Shown piece after piece: positions 6,940 through 16,102 of a stretch of 64,000 nt of DNA (position 1 is the first letter of the stretch; each line of letters opens with the position of its first letter). The translations under genes were made by a program, and so were the position numbers. The DNA comes from Beduinella massiliensis (GTDB taxonomy: Bacteria; Bacillota; Clostridia; Christensenellales; Aristaeellaceae). The notes below the pieces were generated by a model. The model was not told the origin of the DNA. It was given only the letters and a program-made list of their open reading frames with translations, and searched no databases. The stretch covers positions 2,139,605 through 2,203,604 of the forward strand of contig NZ_LT963430.1 of assembly GCF_900199405.1 (NCBI RefSeq), read 5' to 3'.

Positions 6940-9273
6940 GTGCCGGAAGGAGAAATGAGGGAGGAACGGCCGCGTTACGCGTTGCTTTACGCCGCAATTG
7001 CCTACATGGCGGGTACAGCGGTCGGAAGCCTCGTCTCCTTTCATTACGCGTTCATCATCCTGGAGCTTTTGCTGCTCGGCGTGTGCTTTGTCCTGCTCGC
7101 AGGGCGCAGACGCTTTGTCTATGTGCCGCTGTTTCTGCTGCTTGCCCTTACCGGCATGACGCGCTGCTCGCTTGCGCTCAGGCACATCGAGACGCCGCAG
7201 CCGGGGTCGGTGACGGTTGAAGCGCGCATCGAGCAAAAGCTCAAGTACGACGAAGAAAAGGGCCGGGCTACCTACCGCATGACGGACGTTCGCGTCACCC
7301 GCAACGGCGCCACGCAGCGCACGAAAGCGAAGGCGTACGCAAGCCTTCCCTGTACGGAGCGCCTTGCACCGCGCGCCGGACAAACGGTACGCTTTGAGGG
7401 ATTTGTCTACGAGGCGCAGGAGCAGAGGAACCCCGGCGGATTTGATTTTTATCGCTATCTCCGCGGACGTGGCATGGACTTTGGCCTTTATGGCACCCGC
7501 GTGATCGACATTTCAGATACAGGCGTGTTCCAACCGCTCGCGTTGCTCGATGCAGCGCGCGGCGCGATTGCCGCGCGGATAGATGTCCTATACGGCGCTA
7601 GAGCCGGGATGATGCAGGGACTGTTGCTGGGGTATAAGAGCGGACTTGCACAGGCTCTCTACGACGCCTTTAAAAAAAGCGGTATCGCGCATCTGCTGGC
7701 GGTTTCCGGGCTACACGTCGGCTTGCTCGCGTTCCTGCTCGCCAAGCTCTTCGATTGGTTCTCCCTGTCGATCCGATTTCGCCTTGTCCTCACGTCGGCG
7801 CTGCTCGTGGGGTATTGCCTGCTCATCGGCGCGCCCGCGAGCGCCGTTCGCGCCTGCGTCATGAGTTTGCTTCTGCTGGCCGCGAGAGCTTCCGGGCGGG
7901 ATTACAACGCCCCCACCGCAATGGCCGCAGCCGCCCTGCTGATTTTGACGTTTGAGCCGCTTGCGCTCCTTGATATGGGGTTCGTGCTGTCGTTTACGAC
8001 GGTGCTGGGGATCGTGCTCCTGCATCCGCGCGTAGAAGGCGCGCTTGGCTTTTTGCCGCAACGGATGCGGGGTAGCCTGTCTATCGCTGTCGCCGCTCAG
8101 GCGGCTTCCCTTCCGGCACAGGCGATGTTCTTCGGCGAAATTCCGCTGCTCGGCATACCTGCCAACCTTCTTTGTATCTTCCTCGCTGGTTTTGCGGTGC
8201 CGGCCGGGCTTTTGTCGCTGCTCTTAAGCGCGATCTATATGCCGCTGGGGCGTGCGCTCGCATGGCTGGTGGGCGACTGCCTGCGTGGGATGGAGGTGCT
8301 TTCGCGCTTCTTTGCTTCATTCCCGCTGGGCAGCCTGCGCATTCCGCGCATTCCGTTGTTGGTCGTAGCTGCCTGCATCCTCTGTTTTTTTCTTCTAAGC
8401 CCTTACGTGCACATGCGAAAATTCGTTCGTTTCGTTTCCTGTTTTTCGGTGTTTTCGCTCGCCCTCTGCCTGTGGATCTCTCCAAAGGGGCTCGATGTCC
8501 GATACATTCAGTTGGACGTCGGACAAGGAGATGCCGCCGTCCTTTTGACGAAAGACTTTACCTTGGCCATCGATACGGGGCCTTCAGAGGGGGAAGCGCT
8601 GCGGGATTTCCTGCGCAAGGAGGGCCGCTGCGTCGATCTGCTGCTGCTCAGTCATCTGGATACGGATCACGCGGGCGGGCTCTCCGGTCTGCTCGACGCC
8701 GGCATCCCGATTGAACGCATCGGATTGCCAACCGGAATCGAAGCGGCTGAAACCGACGCGGGCGTGCTGGATGCGCTTTCCCGTGCCGTTTCTCGGGGCG
8801 CTTCTCTGGAGGGTTACGCGCAGGGCGACGTAGTGAAGACCCCGCCGGAGCTTCAGGTAGATGTGCTCTGCCCCACGCCTTCCGCCGAAGGCGCCAACGG
8901 CCGCTGCCTGATGCTTCGTATCGACGTAAACGGGGTTACAATCCTAACAGCAGGGGATGTACCCGTCCAAAACGAGGTGCATGTGGGCACCGACTGTGAT
9001 ATACTGAAGCTATCGCATCATGGAGCGAAAAACGGCACCAGCATGGAACTGCTGCGGCACGCGGCGCCGTCGCTCGCGCTCATCAGCGTGGGGGAAAACA
9101 CCTATGGTCATCCCTCCGAAGAGGTGATGAGCCGCCTGCGGGAAGCAGGAATCCCCGCGCTGCGTACGGACGAATGCGGCGCAATTGAAATACGAATCCA
9201 AAACGGGGGCTACAGCGTCCGCCGTTTTGTGCAGGACAGAGGGGTTTTCTATGACGCATCAGGCATTTTTTGA
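6940..9273 (+). CDS. comEC: ComEC/Rec2 DNA-uptake channel
   Basis: Membrane channel that carries single-stranded DNA into the cell in natural transformation. It has the full three-part family architecture in 777 residues: N-terminal helices and the OB-type region, the competence domain (HLLAVSGLHVGLLAF) with many membrane helices to about residue 515, and a C-terminal metallo-beta-lactamase-like domain (LDVGQGDAAVLL, LLSHLDTDHAGGLSG, LKLSHHGAKNG) that probably degrades the second strand. The GTG start has GGGGAG 7 nt upstream. Its 3' end overlaps holA, as is often the case in Firmicutes. comEA is not next to it, so competence cannot be concluded. Confidence 0.93.
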   Translation: MPEGEMREERPRYALLYAAIAYMAGTAVGSLVSFHYAFIILELLLLGVCFVLLAGRRRFVYVPLFLLLALTGMTRCSLALRHIETPQPGSVTVEARIEQKLKYDEEKGRATYRMTDVRVTRNGATQRTKAKAYASLPCTERLAPRAGQTVRFEGFVYEAQEQRNPGGFDFYRYLRGRGMDFGLYGTRVIDISDTGVFQPLALLDAARGAIAARIDVLYGARAGMMQGLLLGYKSGLAQALYDAFKKSGIAHLLAVSGLHVGLLAFLLAKLFDWFSLSIRFRLVLTSALLVGYCLLIGAPASAVRACVMSLLLLAARASGRDYNAPTAMAAAALLILTFEPLALLDMGFVLSFTTVLGIVLLHPRVEGALGFLPQRMRGSLSIAVAAQAASLPAQAMFFGEIPLLGIPANLLCIFLAGFAVPAGLLSLLLSAIYMPLGRALAWLVGDCLRGMEVLSRFFASFPLGSLRIPRIPLLVVAACILCFFLLSPYVHMRKFVRFVSCFSVFSLALCLWISPKGLDVRYIQLDVGQGDAAVLLTKDFTLAIDTGPSEGEALRDFLRKEGRCVDLLLLSHLDTDHAGGLSGLLDAGIPIERIGLPTGIEAAETDAGVLDALSRAVSRGASLEGYAQGDVVKTPPELQVDVLCPTPSAEGANGRCLMLRIDVNGVTILTAGDVPVQNEVHVGTDCDILKLSHHGAKNGTSMELLRHAAPSLALISVGENTYGHPSEEVMSRLREAGIPALRTDECGAIEIRIQNGGYSVRRFVQDRGVFYDASGIF

Positions 9274-10267
9274 CGCGCTGAAGAACGGAACACCCGCGCG
9301 CGTCTACCTTTTTTCCGGGGAGGAAGAGCACGTGAAGCGAAGCGCGCTCAGGAAGCTGCGCGAGCGCATCCTGACGCCGGGGCTGGAGCAGATGAACGAG
9401 ACGATTCTGGACAATCCTTCCGCCGACGCCATCATCTCCTCGTGCGAAACGCTGCCGATGATGGATGCTTGCCGGCTAATCGTCGTGCGGGACAGCGCCC
9501 TGCTCACTGCCGGGCGCGCGCGGGACGAAGCGGCGGAGGCAGAACGGCTTGCCGCGTACATCCCGCGCGTGCCGGAGACCTCCTGTCTGGTCTTTTATTG
9601 CGGCGGCACGATCGATAAGCGAAAAAAACTCTCGCAGGCGCTATCAAAGGCCGCGACAGTCGTGCAGTTCGACCCGCTGGACGACATGGAACTCGCTCGC
9701 TGGATGCGCGCCACGCTCAAGGGCTACGGCAAGACGATTTCACCGCAGGAGGCGCAGTTCCTCGCCTTCACCTCCGGACGTGATCTGACGATGCTGCTGC
9801 GCGAAATTGAAAAGCTGGTCAGCTACGCGGGCGAGCGAACGGAAATCACCCACGACGACATCGAGCAGGTCGCTACCAAGACGCTGGAGTGCACCGTCTT
9901 CAACATGGTGGACGCGATTTTAGCAGGCAAGGAGGAACAGGCGTTCCGGCTGCTTTCGCATCTGCTGGAGGCGGGGGAGGCGCGGATCGGCATTCTGGCG
10001 CTCATCCAGCGGCAGTATCGTCAGCTCCTGCACGCGAAGCTCATGCAGGAAGGAAAGGTGCCTCAGGGGGAACAGATGAAGCGGCTTGGCGTCCCATCGT
10101 TTGTGTTTAACCGCATACAGGGCCAAGTGCGCGGGTATGACGCGGCGGCTCTTGCGCGCTGTGTCGGACTCTGCGAAGAGACGGACTTTGCGATAAAGAG
10201 CGGCCGCATGAGGGAGGACGCGGCGCTGGAACGGGCGATGCTCATGTTGTGCGGGAAAACGGCTTGA
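9251..10267 (+). CDS. holA: DNA polymerase III delta subunit
   Basis: Clamp-loader subunit that opens the sliding clamp. It is 338 residues, the usual length, with the N-terminal AAA+-like fold (VYLFSGEEEHVKRSALRKLRERIL), the central region MDACRLIVVRDSALL and the C-terminal collar domain. Like other delta subunits it keeps only remnants of the ATPase motifs. The ATG at 9251 lies within the last codons of comEC (23-nt overlap) behind AGAGGGG, so the two are translationally linked. It is followed by a terminator shared with rpsT. Confidence 0.93.
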   Translation: MTHQAFFDALKNGTPARVYLFSGEEEHVKRSALRKLRERILTPGLEQMNETILDNPSADAIISSCETLPMMDACRLIVVRDSALLTAGRARDEAAEAERLAAYIPRVPETSCLVFYCGGTIDKRKKLSQALSKAATVVQFDPLDDMELARWMRATLKGYGKTISPQEAQFLAFTSGRDLTMLLREIEKLVSYAGERTEITHDDIEQVATKTLECTVFNMVDAILAGKEEQAFRLLSHLLEAGEARIGILALIQRQYRQLLHAKLMQEGKVPQGEQMKRLGVPSFVFNRIQGQVRGYDAAALARCVGLCEETDFAIKSGRMREDAALERAMLMLCGKTA

Positions 10268-10319
10268 AGCACCTTTTCTACGCGCATTCCTGTACGCACC
10301 ATGTAATTTCCCAAAAGAC

Positions 10320-10357
10320 AAAAAAGCCCGGTTCAAACGCGAACCGGGTACTTTTTT
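10320..10357. terminator. Bidirectional terminator between holA and rpsT
   Basis: Stem CCCGGTTC (10327-10334) and GAACCGGG (10341-10348) with a 6-nt loop, A-run on the left and T-run on the right, so it can end transcription of holA on the plus strand and rpsT on the minus strand. Confidence 0.9.
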
Positions 10358-10361
10358 TGCA

Positions 10362-10634
10362 TTACTTCGCGGCAGCCTGTGCCTTCACAAGAGCACGGGC
10401 CAGGCGGGCCTTCTTGCGGTTTGCAGCGTTCTTATGGATGACGCCCTTTGCCGCAGCCTTATCGACAGCACTGGAGGTAGAACCCAGCAACGCGGAAGCG
10501 GCGTTCGCATCGGAAGCGAGAGCAACCTCGTACTTCTTGAGCGAGGTCTTGGTCGCAGACTTCACCATGCGGTTGCGAAGATTCTTGGTTTCGCTCACCT
10601 TGACGCGCTTAATAGCAGACTTAATGTTCGGCAA
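10362..10634 (-). CDS. rpsT: Ribosomal protein S20
   Basis: Small-subunit protein of 90 residues that binds 16S rRNA early in assembly. It shows the typical lysine/alanine-rich helical sequence: MPNIKSAIKRVKVSE at the start and KAAAKGVIHKNAANRKKARL near the end. The start is TTG, behind GAGGAGGTGA about 8 nt upstream. A rare start in an S20 gene can be part of its translational control, as in E. coli where the start is UUG. Convergent with holA and followed by the shared terminator. Confidence 0.97.
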   Translation of the reverse strand: MPNIKSAIKRVKVSETKNLRNRMVKSATKTSLKKYEVALASDANAASALLGSTSSAVDKAAAKGVIHKNAANRKKARLARALVKAQAAAK

Positions 10635-10682
10635 AACAGTTCACCTCCTCATGTATCATTCGCTTTAGAATCAGCAAATAGT

Positions 10683-10711
10683 ATTTTACCATGTTTTCAA
10701 GCCGATTGCAA
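10683..10711 (-). promoter_or_regulatory. Promoter of rpsT
   Basis: Minus-strand TTGCAA, 17-nt spacer, TAAAAT, about 50 nt upstream of the TTG start. Confidence 0.65.
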
Positions 10712-10837
10712 GCTTTATATTTCTCGAAAACGCCTCTTTTTCCAGACATTTTTAAAGTAAATGCTGCAAATACCGCCGTGCATAGTTTCGCTTCCATCTG
10801 CACAGCCTGAGTGAAAAATGAATGGACGGGGAAAAGC

Positions 10838-11764
10838 ATGCGAAGCGTGTTTACGGATTTAGCGCTTGAGCGCCACCAGATGGCGGGGGAAAAGGAGCGC
10901 GAGGGAATTGAGCTTACGACGGAGCGCAGTGGAGCCATCGAGCGAACCGTCGTGAAAATCGTAACAGAACAGGCAGAAAAGACGATGCAGCGTCCGCGTG
11001 GGTATTACGTGACGCTCAGCTTCGAGCAGCAATCGCAGCTCGATCTGGACGTGCGAAAGGAGCTTGCGGATGAACTCGCGAAGAGCCTTCGCCAGATGCT
11101 TCCTTCGGAGGGCGATGTGCTCGTCGTAGGGCTCGGCAACCGGCGCGTAACGGCTGACGCACTCGGTCCGCGCGTCGTGGACGCGACGCTCGTGACGCGT
11201 CACCTGCGCGCGCACCTACCGCAGTCGCTTTCAGAGCGCGTGCGCCCGGTCAGCGCGGTCGCGCCCGGCGTGCTGGGCATCACCGGTATGGAAACGGCGG
11301 AAGTCGTAAGGGGAATCGTCCATCACGTTCATCCGGAGGCGGTCATCGCGGTCGACGCGCTCGCGGCGCGCGAGTCCGGGCGCATTTGCAGCACGCTGCA
11401 GATTGCGGATACCGGCATTGCACCCGGTTCGGGCGTCGGCAACCATCGTCTCGGCCTGACGCAGAGCACGCTGGGCGTACCGGTGATCGCAATCGGCGTT
11501 CCAATGGTTGTCTACGCCGCGACCATCGCACGCGATGCGCTATCCTATCTGGTGCAGGACGTTCAGGAGGAGGGACAAGATCAGGAGCAGGTCGTCGACG
11601 CATTGATTCAGCGCGTCGTGACGGAGCAGCTCGGCGATTTGGTCGTCACGCCGCGCGAAGTCGATACCCTGATCGAGCACATGGCGGATATCGTCGCTAC
11701 GGGCATCAATCAGGCGCTGCATCCGCAGCTTGATCCTGCGGAAATCTCCTTGCTCATGTCGTAA
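10838..11764 (+). CDS. gpr: Germination protease GPR (spore protease, peptidase A25)
   Basis: Degrades the small acid-soluble spore proteins at germination and is made as an inactive zymogen in the forespore. The 308-residue protein starts MRSVFTDLALERHQ, which matches the propeptide/processing region (TDLA.E) of the family, and contains the conserved core VLVVGLGNRRVTADALGPRVV and MVVYAATIARDAL. I prefer ATG 10838 (GGGGA site 6 nt upstream) to the GTG at 10811. A weak forespore-type promoter, AAATG-17-CATAGTT at 10759-10787, may serve it. It is directly followed by spoIIP, a conserved gene order in spore formers. Confidence 0.95.
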   Translation: MRSVFTDLALERHQMAGEKEREGIELTTERSGAIERTVVKIVTEQAEKTMQRPRGYYVTLSFEQQSQLDLDVRKELADELAKSLRQMLPSEGDVLVVGLGNRRVTADALGPRVVDATLVTRHLRAHLPQSLSERVRPVSAVAPGVLGITGMETAEVVRGIVHHVHPEAVIAVDALAARESGRICSTLQIADTGIAPGSGVGNHRLGLTQSTLGVPVIAIGVPMVVYAATIARDALSYLVQDVQEEGQDQEQVVDALIQRVVTEQLGDLVVTPREVDTLIEHMADIVATGINQALHPQLDPAEISLLMS

Positions 11765-11768
11765 AGCG

Positions 11769-11797
11769 GTATGTTTGCAATGCTTTTTGCATACAGT
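11769..11797 (+). promoter_or_regulatory. Sigma-E-like (mother-cell) promoter of spoIIP
   Basis: GTATGTT, 14-nt spacer, CATACAGT. The -10 fits the sigma-E consensus CATACANT exactly and the -35 matches KMATATT at 5 of 7 positions. It lies 25 nt ahead of the spoIIP start, in the short gap after gpr. Confidence 0.6.
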
Positions 11798-11822
11798 TGA
11801 TAGAGAAAAGCGGGGTGAAACG

Positions 11823-12761
11823 ATGAAGCCTGAAACCTTGAAGAAGATCATCCTTTCAAATAGGGGACGAGCCGCTATGCTCATCGTAGCGGCCGTCTCT
11901 TTCTTCTGCCTGGGTCTTGGCCTCGGCGGGCTTAAAGAAGAAGAGCTTGCAGTGCCCGCTATGGCTTATCAGGACGCCCAGCAGCCAGAAAATCTCTTTG
12001 CATTTCCGCAGTCCTCGCCGGACGCTTCGGGGAAGAGCGTCGAGGTGGAGCCGGATGAGCTTCCTCAGCCGGGAGACATCCGCATCGAGGTCATCCGGCG
12101 CACCCACCAACCTCAGCAGAAGAAGCGCGTGCTCATCTACCATACGCATACCTGGGAGGCGTACGAGCCGACTGAAGCCAATTCTTACACGCCGACCGAG
12201 CGCTGGCGCACGAAGGACAACAATTACAACGTCGTCAAGGTCGGAGACGTGCTGACGGAGGAACTGACGCAGCTCGGTATGGACGTGGTGCACGACACCA
12301 CTGCGCACGAACCACCGGTGCTCTCCACCGCCTATACGCGTTCACTTCAAACGCTGGAGGCGTACCGGGAGCGCGGGGAGACGTTCGACTACTACATCGA
12401 CCTGCACCGCGATGCCTACGTCGCTTCCATGGCCGGGCATAACAGCGTCTCAGACGGGAAGAACTCCCTCGCCCACGTTATGGTGCTCATCGGAAAGGGA
12501 ACCGGCACTTCCGGCGGGGAAGAATTTGAGCAAAAGCCGAACTGGGAGGTCAACATCGTGTTTGCACAGGCGATCACCGACGCCTTGAACGCGCAGGTGG
12601 AGGGACTTTCCTATCCGGTTAAGCTAAAGACGGGGCGCTTTAACCAGCATATCTCCGAAGGCGCGGTCCTGATCGAGGTGGGCAACAACATGAACACGCT
12701 GGAGGAGGCGCTCGCATCCATGCCCTATCTGGCGAAGGCGATCGTCCAGGCGGCCCAATAG
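11823..12761 (+). CDS. spoIIP: Stage II sporulation protein P, peptidoglycan hydrolase
   Basis: Mother-cell enzyme (amidase and endopeptidase) that works with SpoIID and SpoIIM to thin the septal wall and drive engulfment. The 312-residue protein has an N-terminal membrane anchor (residues about 18-37), a linker, and the zinc-binding catalytic domain with VLIYHTHTWEAYEP, YYIDLHRDA and the C-terminal GAVLIEVGNNMNTLEEA. A GGGGTGA site precedes ATG 11823. spoIID and spoIIM are not in the window. Confidence 0.95.
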   Translation: MKPETLKKIILSNRGRAAMLIVAAVSFFCLGLGLGGLKEEELAVPAMAYQDAQQPENLFAFPQSSPDASGKSVEVEPDELPQPGDIRIEVIRRTHQPQQKKRVLIYHTHTWEAYEPTEANSYTPTERWRTKDNNYNVVKVGDVLTEELTQLGMDVVHDTTAHEPPVLSTAYTRSLQTLEAYRERGETFDYYIDLHRDAYVASMAGHNSVSDGKNSLAHVMVLIGKGTGTSGGEEFEQKPNWEVNIVFAQAITDALNAQVEGLSYPVKLKTGRFNQHISEGAVLIEVGNNMNTLEEALASMPYLAKAIVQAAQ

Positions 12762-12791
12762 TTGGATTTTTTACGTCAGATGCGCTATAAT
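12762..12791 (+). promoter_or_regulatory. Promoter of murI
   Basis: TTGGAT, 18-nt spacer, TATAAT immediately after the spoIIP stop; about 30 nt ahead of the murI start. Confidence 0.65.
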
Positions 12792-12819
12792 AGGTTCATC
12801 ACAGATGAGGAGTACGGAT

Positions 12820-13587
12820 ATGAACGAAGATAAGGACGCGCCGGTCGGAATATTCGATTCGGGCGTAGGCGGCATCAGCGTTCTGCGCGAGGCAGTGCGC
12901 GTGCTTCCTCATGAAAGATACATCTATTACGGGGATACGGCCTACGCGCCCTATGGGACGAAGTCCGCAGACGAAGTGCTAACGCGCGTGCTTGCAATTT
13001 CTGATTTTCTTCTGGCGCGCCGAATCAAAGCGCTCGTCATCGCCTGCAACACGGCCACGGGCGTGGCCGCACAGGCGCTCCGCGAACGGCTGCAGATTCC
13101 GGTGATCGGCATGGAGCCCGCCTTAAAACCCGCGTCGGAAATGCGCCATGGCGGCAGCATCCTCGTGATGGCAACCCCGGTTACGCTTTCGCAGCCTAAG
13201 TTTTTGCGCCTGATGGGGCAGTACGGCGAAGGGGCGATTGCCCTGCCGTGCCCGGGACTGATGGAATTCGTTGAGCGCGGGGCGCTGCATGGCAGCGCGC
13301 TTCACGCTTATCTGGAAGACCTGTTCGCACCTTTCAGGGGGTGGCAGATCGATTGCGTCGTACTGGGCTGCACGCATTACGTCTTCCTTCGGGAGGAGAT
13401 TCGCTCTTTTTTCCCGGACACCACACAGGTTATCGACGGAAACGGCGGAACGATCCGCCAACTCAAAAGACGCCTTGAAGAAAACGGCGTTCTGCGCACC
13501 TCAGGCGAAGGCGTCGTCGTCTTTGAAACCTCCCTCAGCGACCCGCAAAACCTTCAAAAGATGCGTGCCCTGATGCGTCTGGAATAG
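12820..13587 (+). CDS. murI: Glutamate racemase
   Basis: Cytosolic, cofactor-independent racemase that supplies D-glutamate for peptidoglycan. All signature segments are present in 255 residues: FDSGVGGISVL, YYGDTAYAPYG, the first catalytic Cys in ACNTATG and the second in LGCTHY. ATG 12820 follows GAGGAG by 8 nt. It is transcribed alone: its own promoter lies upstream and a strong terminator follows. Confidence 0.96.
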   Translation: MNEDKDAPVGIFDSGVGGISVLREAVRVLPHERYIYYGDTAYAPYGTKSADEVLTRVLAISDFLLARRIKALVIACNTATGVAAQALRERLQIPVIGMEPALKPASEMRHGGSILVMATPVTLSQPKFLRLMGQYGEGAIALPCPGLMEFVERGALHGSALHAYLEDLFAPFRGWQIDCVVLGCTHYVFLREEIRSFFPDTTQVIDGNGGTIRQLKRRLEENGVLRTSGEGVVVFETSLSDPQNLQKMRALMRLE

Positions 13588-13599
13588 ACTGAACCCCCT

Positions 13600-13635
13600 G
13601 GTCCCCGGCTGCCTCGTGCTGCCGGGGACCTTTTT
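13600..13635 (+). terminator. Terminator of murI
   Basis: 10-bp stem GGTCCCCGGC / GCCGGGGACC (13600-13609 and 13621-13630) followed by TTTTT. Confidence 0.9.
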
Positions 13636-13902
13636 AATACGAATAATGAAAGCAAAATAATGGAAACCTTCCGATCCATCCCGAACGTTTTTTACCTTGG
13701 CACAAAAAATATCAGAATTTTGAGAAACAATCTCCGTTTGGACAAAAAATTCTTTTCTTTTTTGTTCGTTTAAGGTATAATGATGTACAGATGGTGTGTG
13801 GCGGGTGCGAAAACGCTGCATGCCACCCTTATGAATCGGCTTAGACCGAACATTCGCTTCGTATCCGCACCTTGTCGGATACAGAAAATAGGAGGATTGA
13901 GC
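13636..13902 (+). promoter_or_regulatory. Promoter and leader region of the EF-G paralogue
   Basis: A+T-rich stretch with TATAAT at 13776-13781 (weak T-rich -35 at 13753-13758). The resulting leader of about 115 nt holds two hairpins: 13798-13826 (GTGGC / GCCAC with an inner GCG / CGC) and 13861-13882 (GTATCCG / CGGATAC), the latter ending 8 nt before the GGAGG site. No known riboswitch was recognised. Confidence 0.45.
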
Positions 13903-15987
13903 ATGAAGGACTACCTGGCAAAAGACATTCGTAACATTGCGGTTCTCGGTCATGGCAGCGAGGGCAAGACGACGCTGGTTGAGGCGATGTTGTTTGCATC
14001 CGGTGCCATCGACCGTCAGGGGCGCGTAGAAGACGGAACCACGGTTTCCGACTACGATCCGGAAGAGATCAAGCGCCATATTTCGATTGGAGCGTCCGTC
14101 GTGCCGGTCGAGTTTTCCAAGAAGAAGGTCAATTTTATCGACGTTCCCGGTTATTTTGATTTCATCGGCGAGGCGGTCGGTCCGATGTGCGCGGCGGAAG
14201 GCGTGCTGATCGTGATGGGTGCGCCCTCCGGCATTACGACGGGCGCTGAAAAGGCCTGGAACAACGCAAAGCGCAACGGACTGGCGAAGTTCATCGCGGT
14301 CAATCAGATGGACCGTGAGCACGTGGACTTCCGCAAGACGCTCGACGCGCTGCGTGAAAAGTACGGCTCTTGCATCATCCCAATGGTGCTGCCGATCGGC
14401 GAGGGACCGAATTTCAAGGGGATCATCGACGTGCTGAGCAAAAAGGCGTTCGAGGGCAGCGGAAAAGCAATGCACGAAATCCCGATTCCGCCCGACATGG
14501 CCGCTGACGTCGAAGAGGCTATTGAGGCCTGCCGCGAGGCCGCCGCGTCTACGGAAGAAGACCTCATGGAAAAATACTTCAGCGAGGGAGAGCTCACCGA
14601 CGAGGAGATGATGCGCGGCCTGTCTGCGGGGATTTACGACGGGTCTGTCGTGCCGGTCGCGCCCGTATCTGCCACGACGGGAATCGGCGTCGCGCCGCTT
14701 CTGCACGCGCTGGCTACTTACATGCCTTCTCCGCTGGGCCATTCGTTCCACGGCGTCAACCCGAAGACGGGCACCGTACACGTTCGTCACTGCGACCTGA
14801 ATGAATCCTTTACCGCGCAGGTATTCAAGACCATCGCTGACCCGTTTGTCGGCAAGCTCTCGCTCATCAAGGTCATCTCCGGTACGCTGACGGCCGGAAC
14901 CGCGCTCTTTAACGCGAACACCGAAAAGCTTGAAAAAGCGGCCAGCATCTTCACCGTGCGCGGCAAGAAGCAGACGCCTGTCAACGCGCTGTACGCGGGC
15001 GATATCGGCGCGCTTTCCAAGCTGCAGTACACCAACACGGGCGACAGCCTGTGCGAGGTCAACAAGGTCGTCAAGTATGACCCGCTGGAATTTCCGATCA
15101 CGCAGATGTCCATGGCGATTTTCGCCAAAAAGGCCGGCGAGGAAGACAAGGTCTTTTCCGGACTTTCCCGCCTGATGGAGGAGGATCCCTCGCTCAAGCT
15201 GGAAAAGAACGTGGATACGACGGAATCGCTGCTTTGCGGTCAGGGCGAACTGCACTTGGAGGTCACGCGCCAGAAGCTGGCGGCCAAGTTCGGCGCCGAA
15301 GCCGTCCTCAAGGAGCCGCGCATTCCGTATCGCGAGTCCATCCGCAAGACGATCAAGGCAGAAGGGCGCCACAAGAAACAGTCCGGCGGTCACGGCCAGT
15401 ACGGCCACGTCTGGATCGAGTTCTCCCCGCTGGAGGACAGCTCCACCGACTTTGAATTCGTGGATGCGGTCGTGGGCGGCGTCGTGCCGCGCAACTTCAT
15501 TCCCTCGGTCGAAAAGGGACTGCGCGAAAACCTGCCCAAGGGCGTCCTTGCAGGCTATCCGATGGTCGGCTTGCGCGCAAAGTTGTACGACGGTTCCTAT
15601 CACGCCGTGGACTCCTCCGAAATGGCCTTCAAGACCGCCGCGCGTCTGGCCTACAAGAAGTGTATCGATGCCGGCCCCGTGCTTCTCGAGCCCATTTATC
15701 ACGTGGAGGTGCTCGTGCCCGACGAGTACATGGGCGACATCATCGGCGATATGAACAAGCGCCGCGGTCGTATTCTGGGTATGAACCAGGTGGAGGATAT
15801 GCAGCAGATCGTCGCTGAGGTTCCGCTGGCGGAAATGACGAAATACGCTACGGATCTTCGATCTATGACGCAGGCGCGCGGAACCTTTACCAAGAGCTTC
15901 GAGCGCTACGAAGAAGTGCCCGCCATGATCGCGGCGAAGATCATCGAGGAGCACAAGCAGAGCGAGTCGGACGATGACGACGAATAA
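13903..15987 (+). CDS. Elongation factor G paralogue (FusA-like translational GTPase)
   Basis: A 694-residue GTPase with the full EF-G domain set. G1 is GHGSEGKT (residues 16-23) where housekeeping EF-G has AHIDAGKT; G3 is DVPGYFDF; G4 is NQMDRE. Domain IV/V segments such as GHGQYGHVWIEFSPL and ILGMNQVEDMQQIVAEVPLAEM follow. This variant G1 is typical of the second EF-G found in many Clostridia, whose role is not well established. An acidic tail (ESDDDDE) ends the protein. The start is ATG 13903 behind GGAGG. It stands alone, not with rpsL/rpsG/tuf, which also argues for a paralogue. Confidence 0.9.
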   Translation: MKDYLAKDIRNIAVLGHGSEGKTTLVEAMLFASGAIDRQGRVEDGTTVSDYDPEEIKRHISIGASVVPVEFSKKKVNFIDVPGYFDFIGEAVGPMCAAEGVLIVMGAPSGITTGAEKAWNNAKRNGLAKFIAVNQMDREHVDFRKTLDALREKYGSCIIPMVLPIGEGPNFKGIIDVLSKKAFEGSGKAMHEIPIPPDMAADVEEAIEACREAAASTEEDLMEKYFSEGELTDEEMMRGLSAGIYDGSVVPVAPVSATTGIGVAPLLHALATYMPSPLGHSFHGVNPKTGTVHVRHCDLNESFTAQVFKTIADPFVGKLSLIKVISGTLTAGTALFNANTEKLEKAASIFTVRGKKQTPVNALYAGDIGALSKLQYTNTGDSLCEVNKVVKYDPLEFPITQMSMAIFAKKAGEEDKVFSGLSRLMEEDPSLKLEKNVDTTESLLCGQGELHLEVTRQKLAAKFGAEAVLKEPRIPYRESIRKTIKAEGRHKKQSGGHGQYGHVWIEFSPLEDSSTDFEFVDAVVGGVVPRNFIPSVEKGLRENLPKGVLAGYPMVGLRAKLYDGSYHAVDSSEMAFKTAARLAYKKCIDAGPVLLEPIYHVEVLVPDEYMGDIIGDMNKRRGRILGMNQVEDMQQIVAEVPLAEMTKYATDLRSMTQARGTFTKSFERYEEVPAMIAAKIIEEHKQSESDDDDE

Positions 15988-15997
15988 GAATTCCTTG

Positions 15998-16023
15998 GCC
16001 GGAGCATTTGCTCCGGCTTTTCT
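15998..16023 (+). terminator. Terminator of the EF-G paralogue
   Basis: 8-bp stem GCCGGAGC / GCTCCGGC with an ATTT loop, followed by TTTTCT. Confidence 0.88.
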
Positions 16024-16034
16024 CTTGCCGCCCG

Positions 16035-16063
16035 TTGTTGGCGCCCTGCAAATGTGGTAAAAT
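16035..16063 (+). promoter_or_regulatory. Promoter of the kinase/acetyltransferase/cyclase operon
   Basis: TTGTTG, 17-nt spacer, TAAAAT, 40 nt upstream of the kinase start. Confidence 0.6.
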
Positions 16064-16102
16064 AAGCGCATGGAAAGCCGCGAGGCCGCAGGGAGGAATA
16101 CA

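Noticed and set aside
13903-15987. Ribosome-protection tetracycline resistance protein
   Set aside because: The G1 motif and domain IV/V sequences fit the clostridial EF-G paralogue group better than TetM-type proteins.
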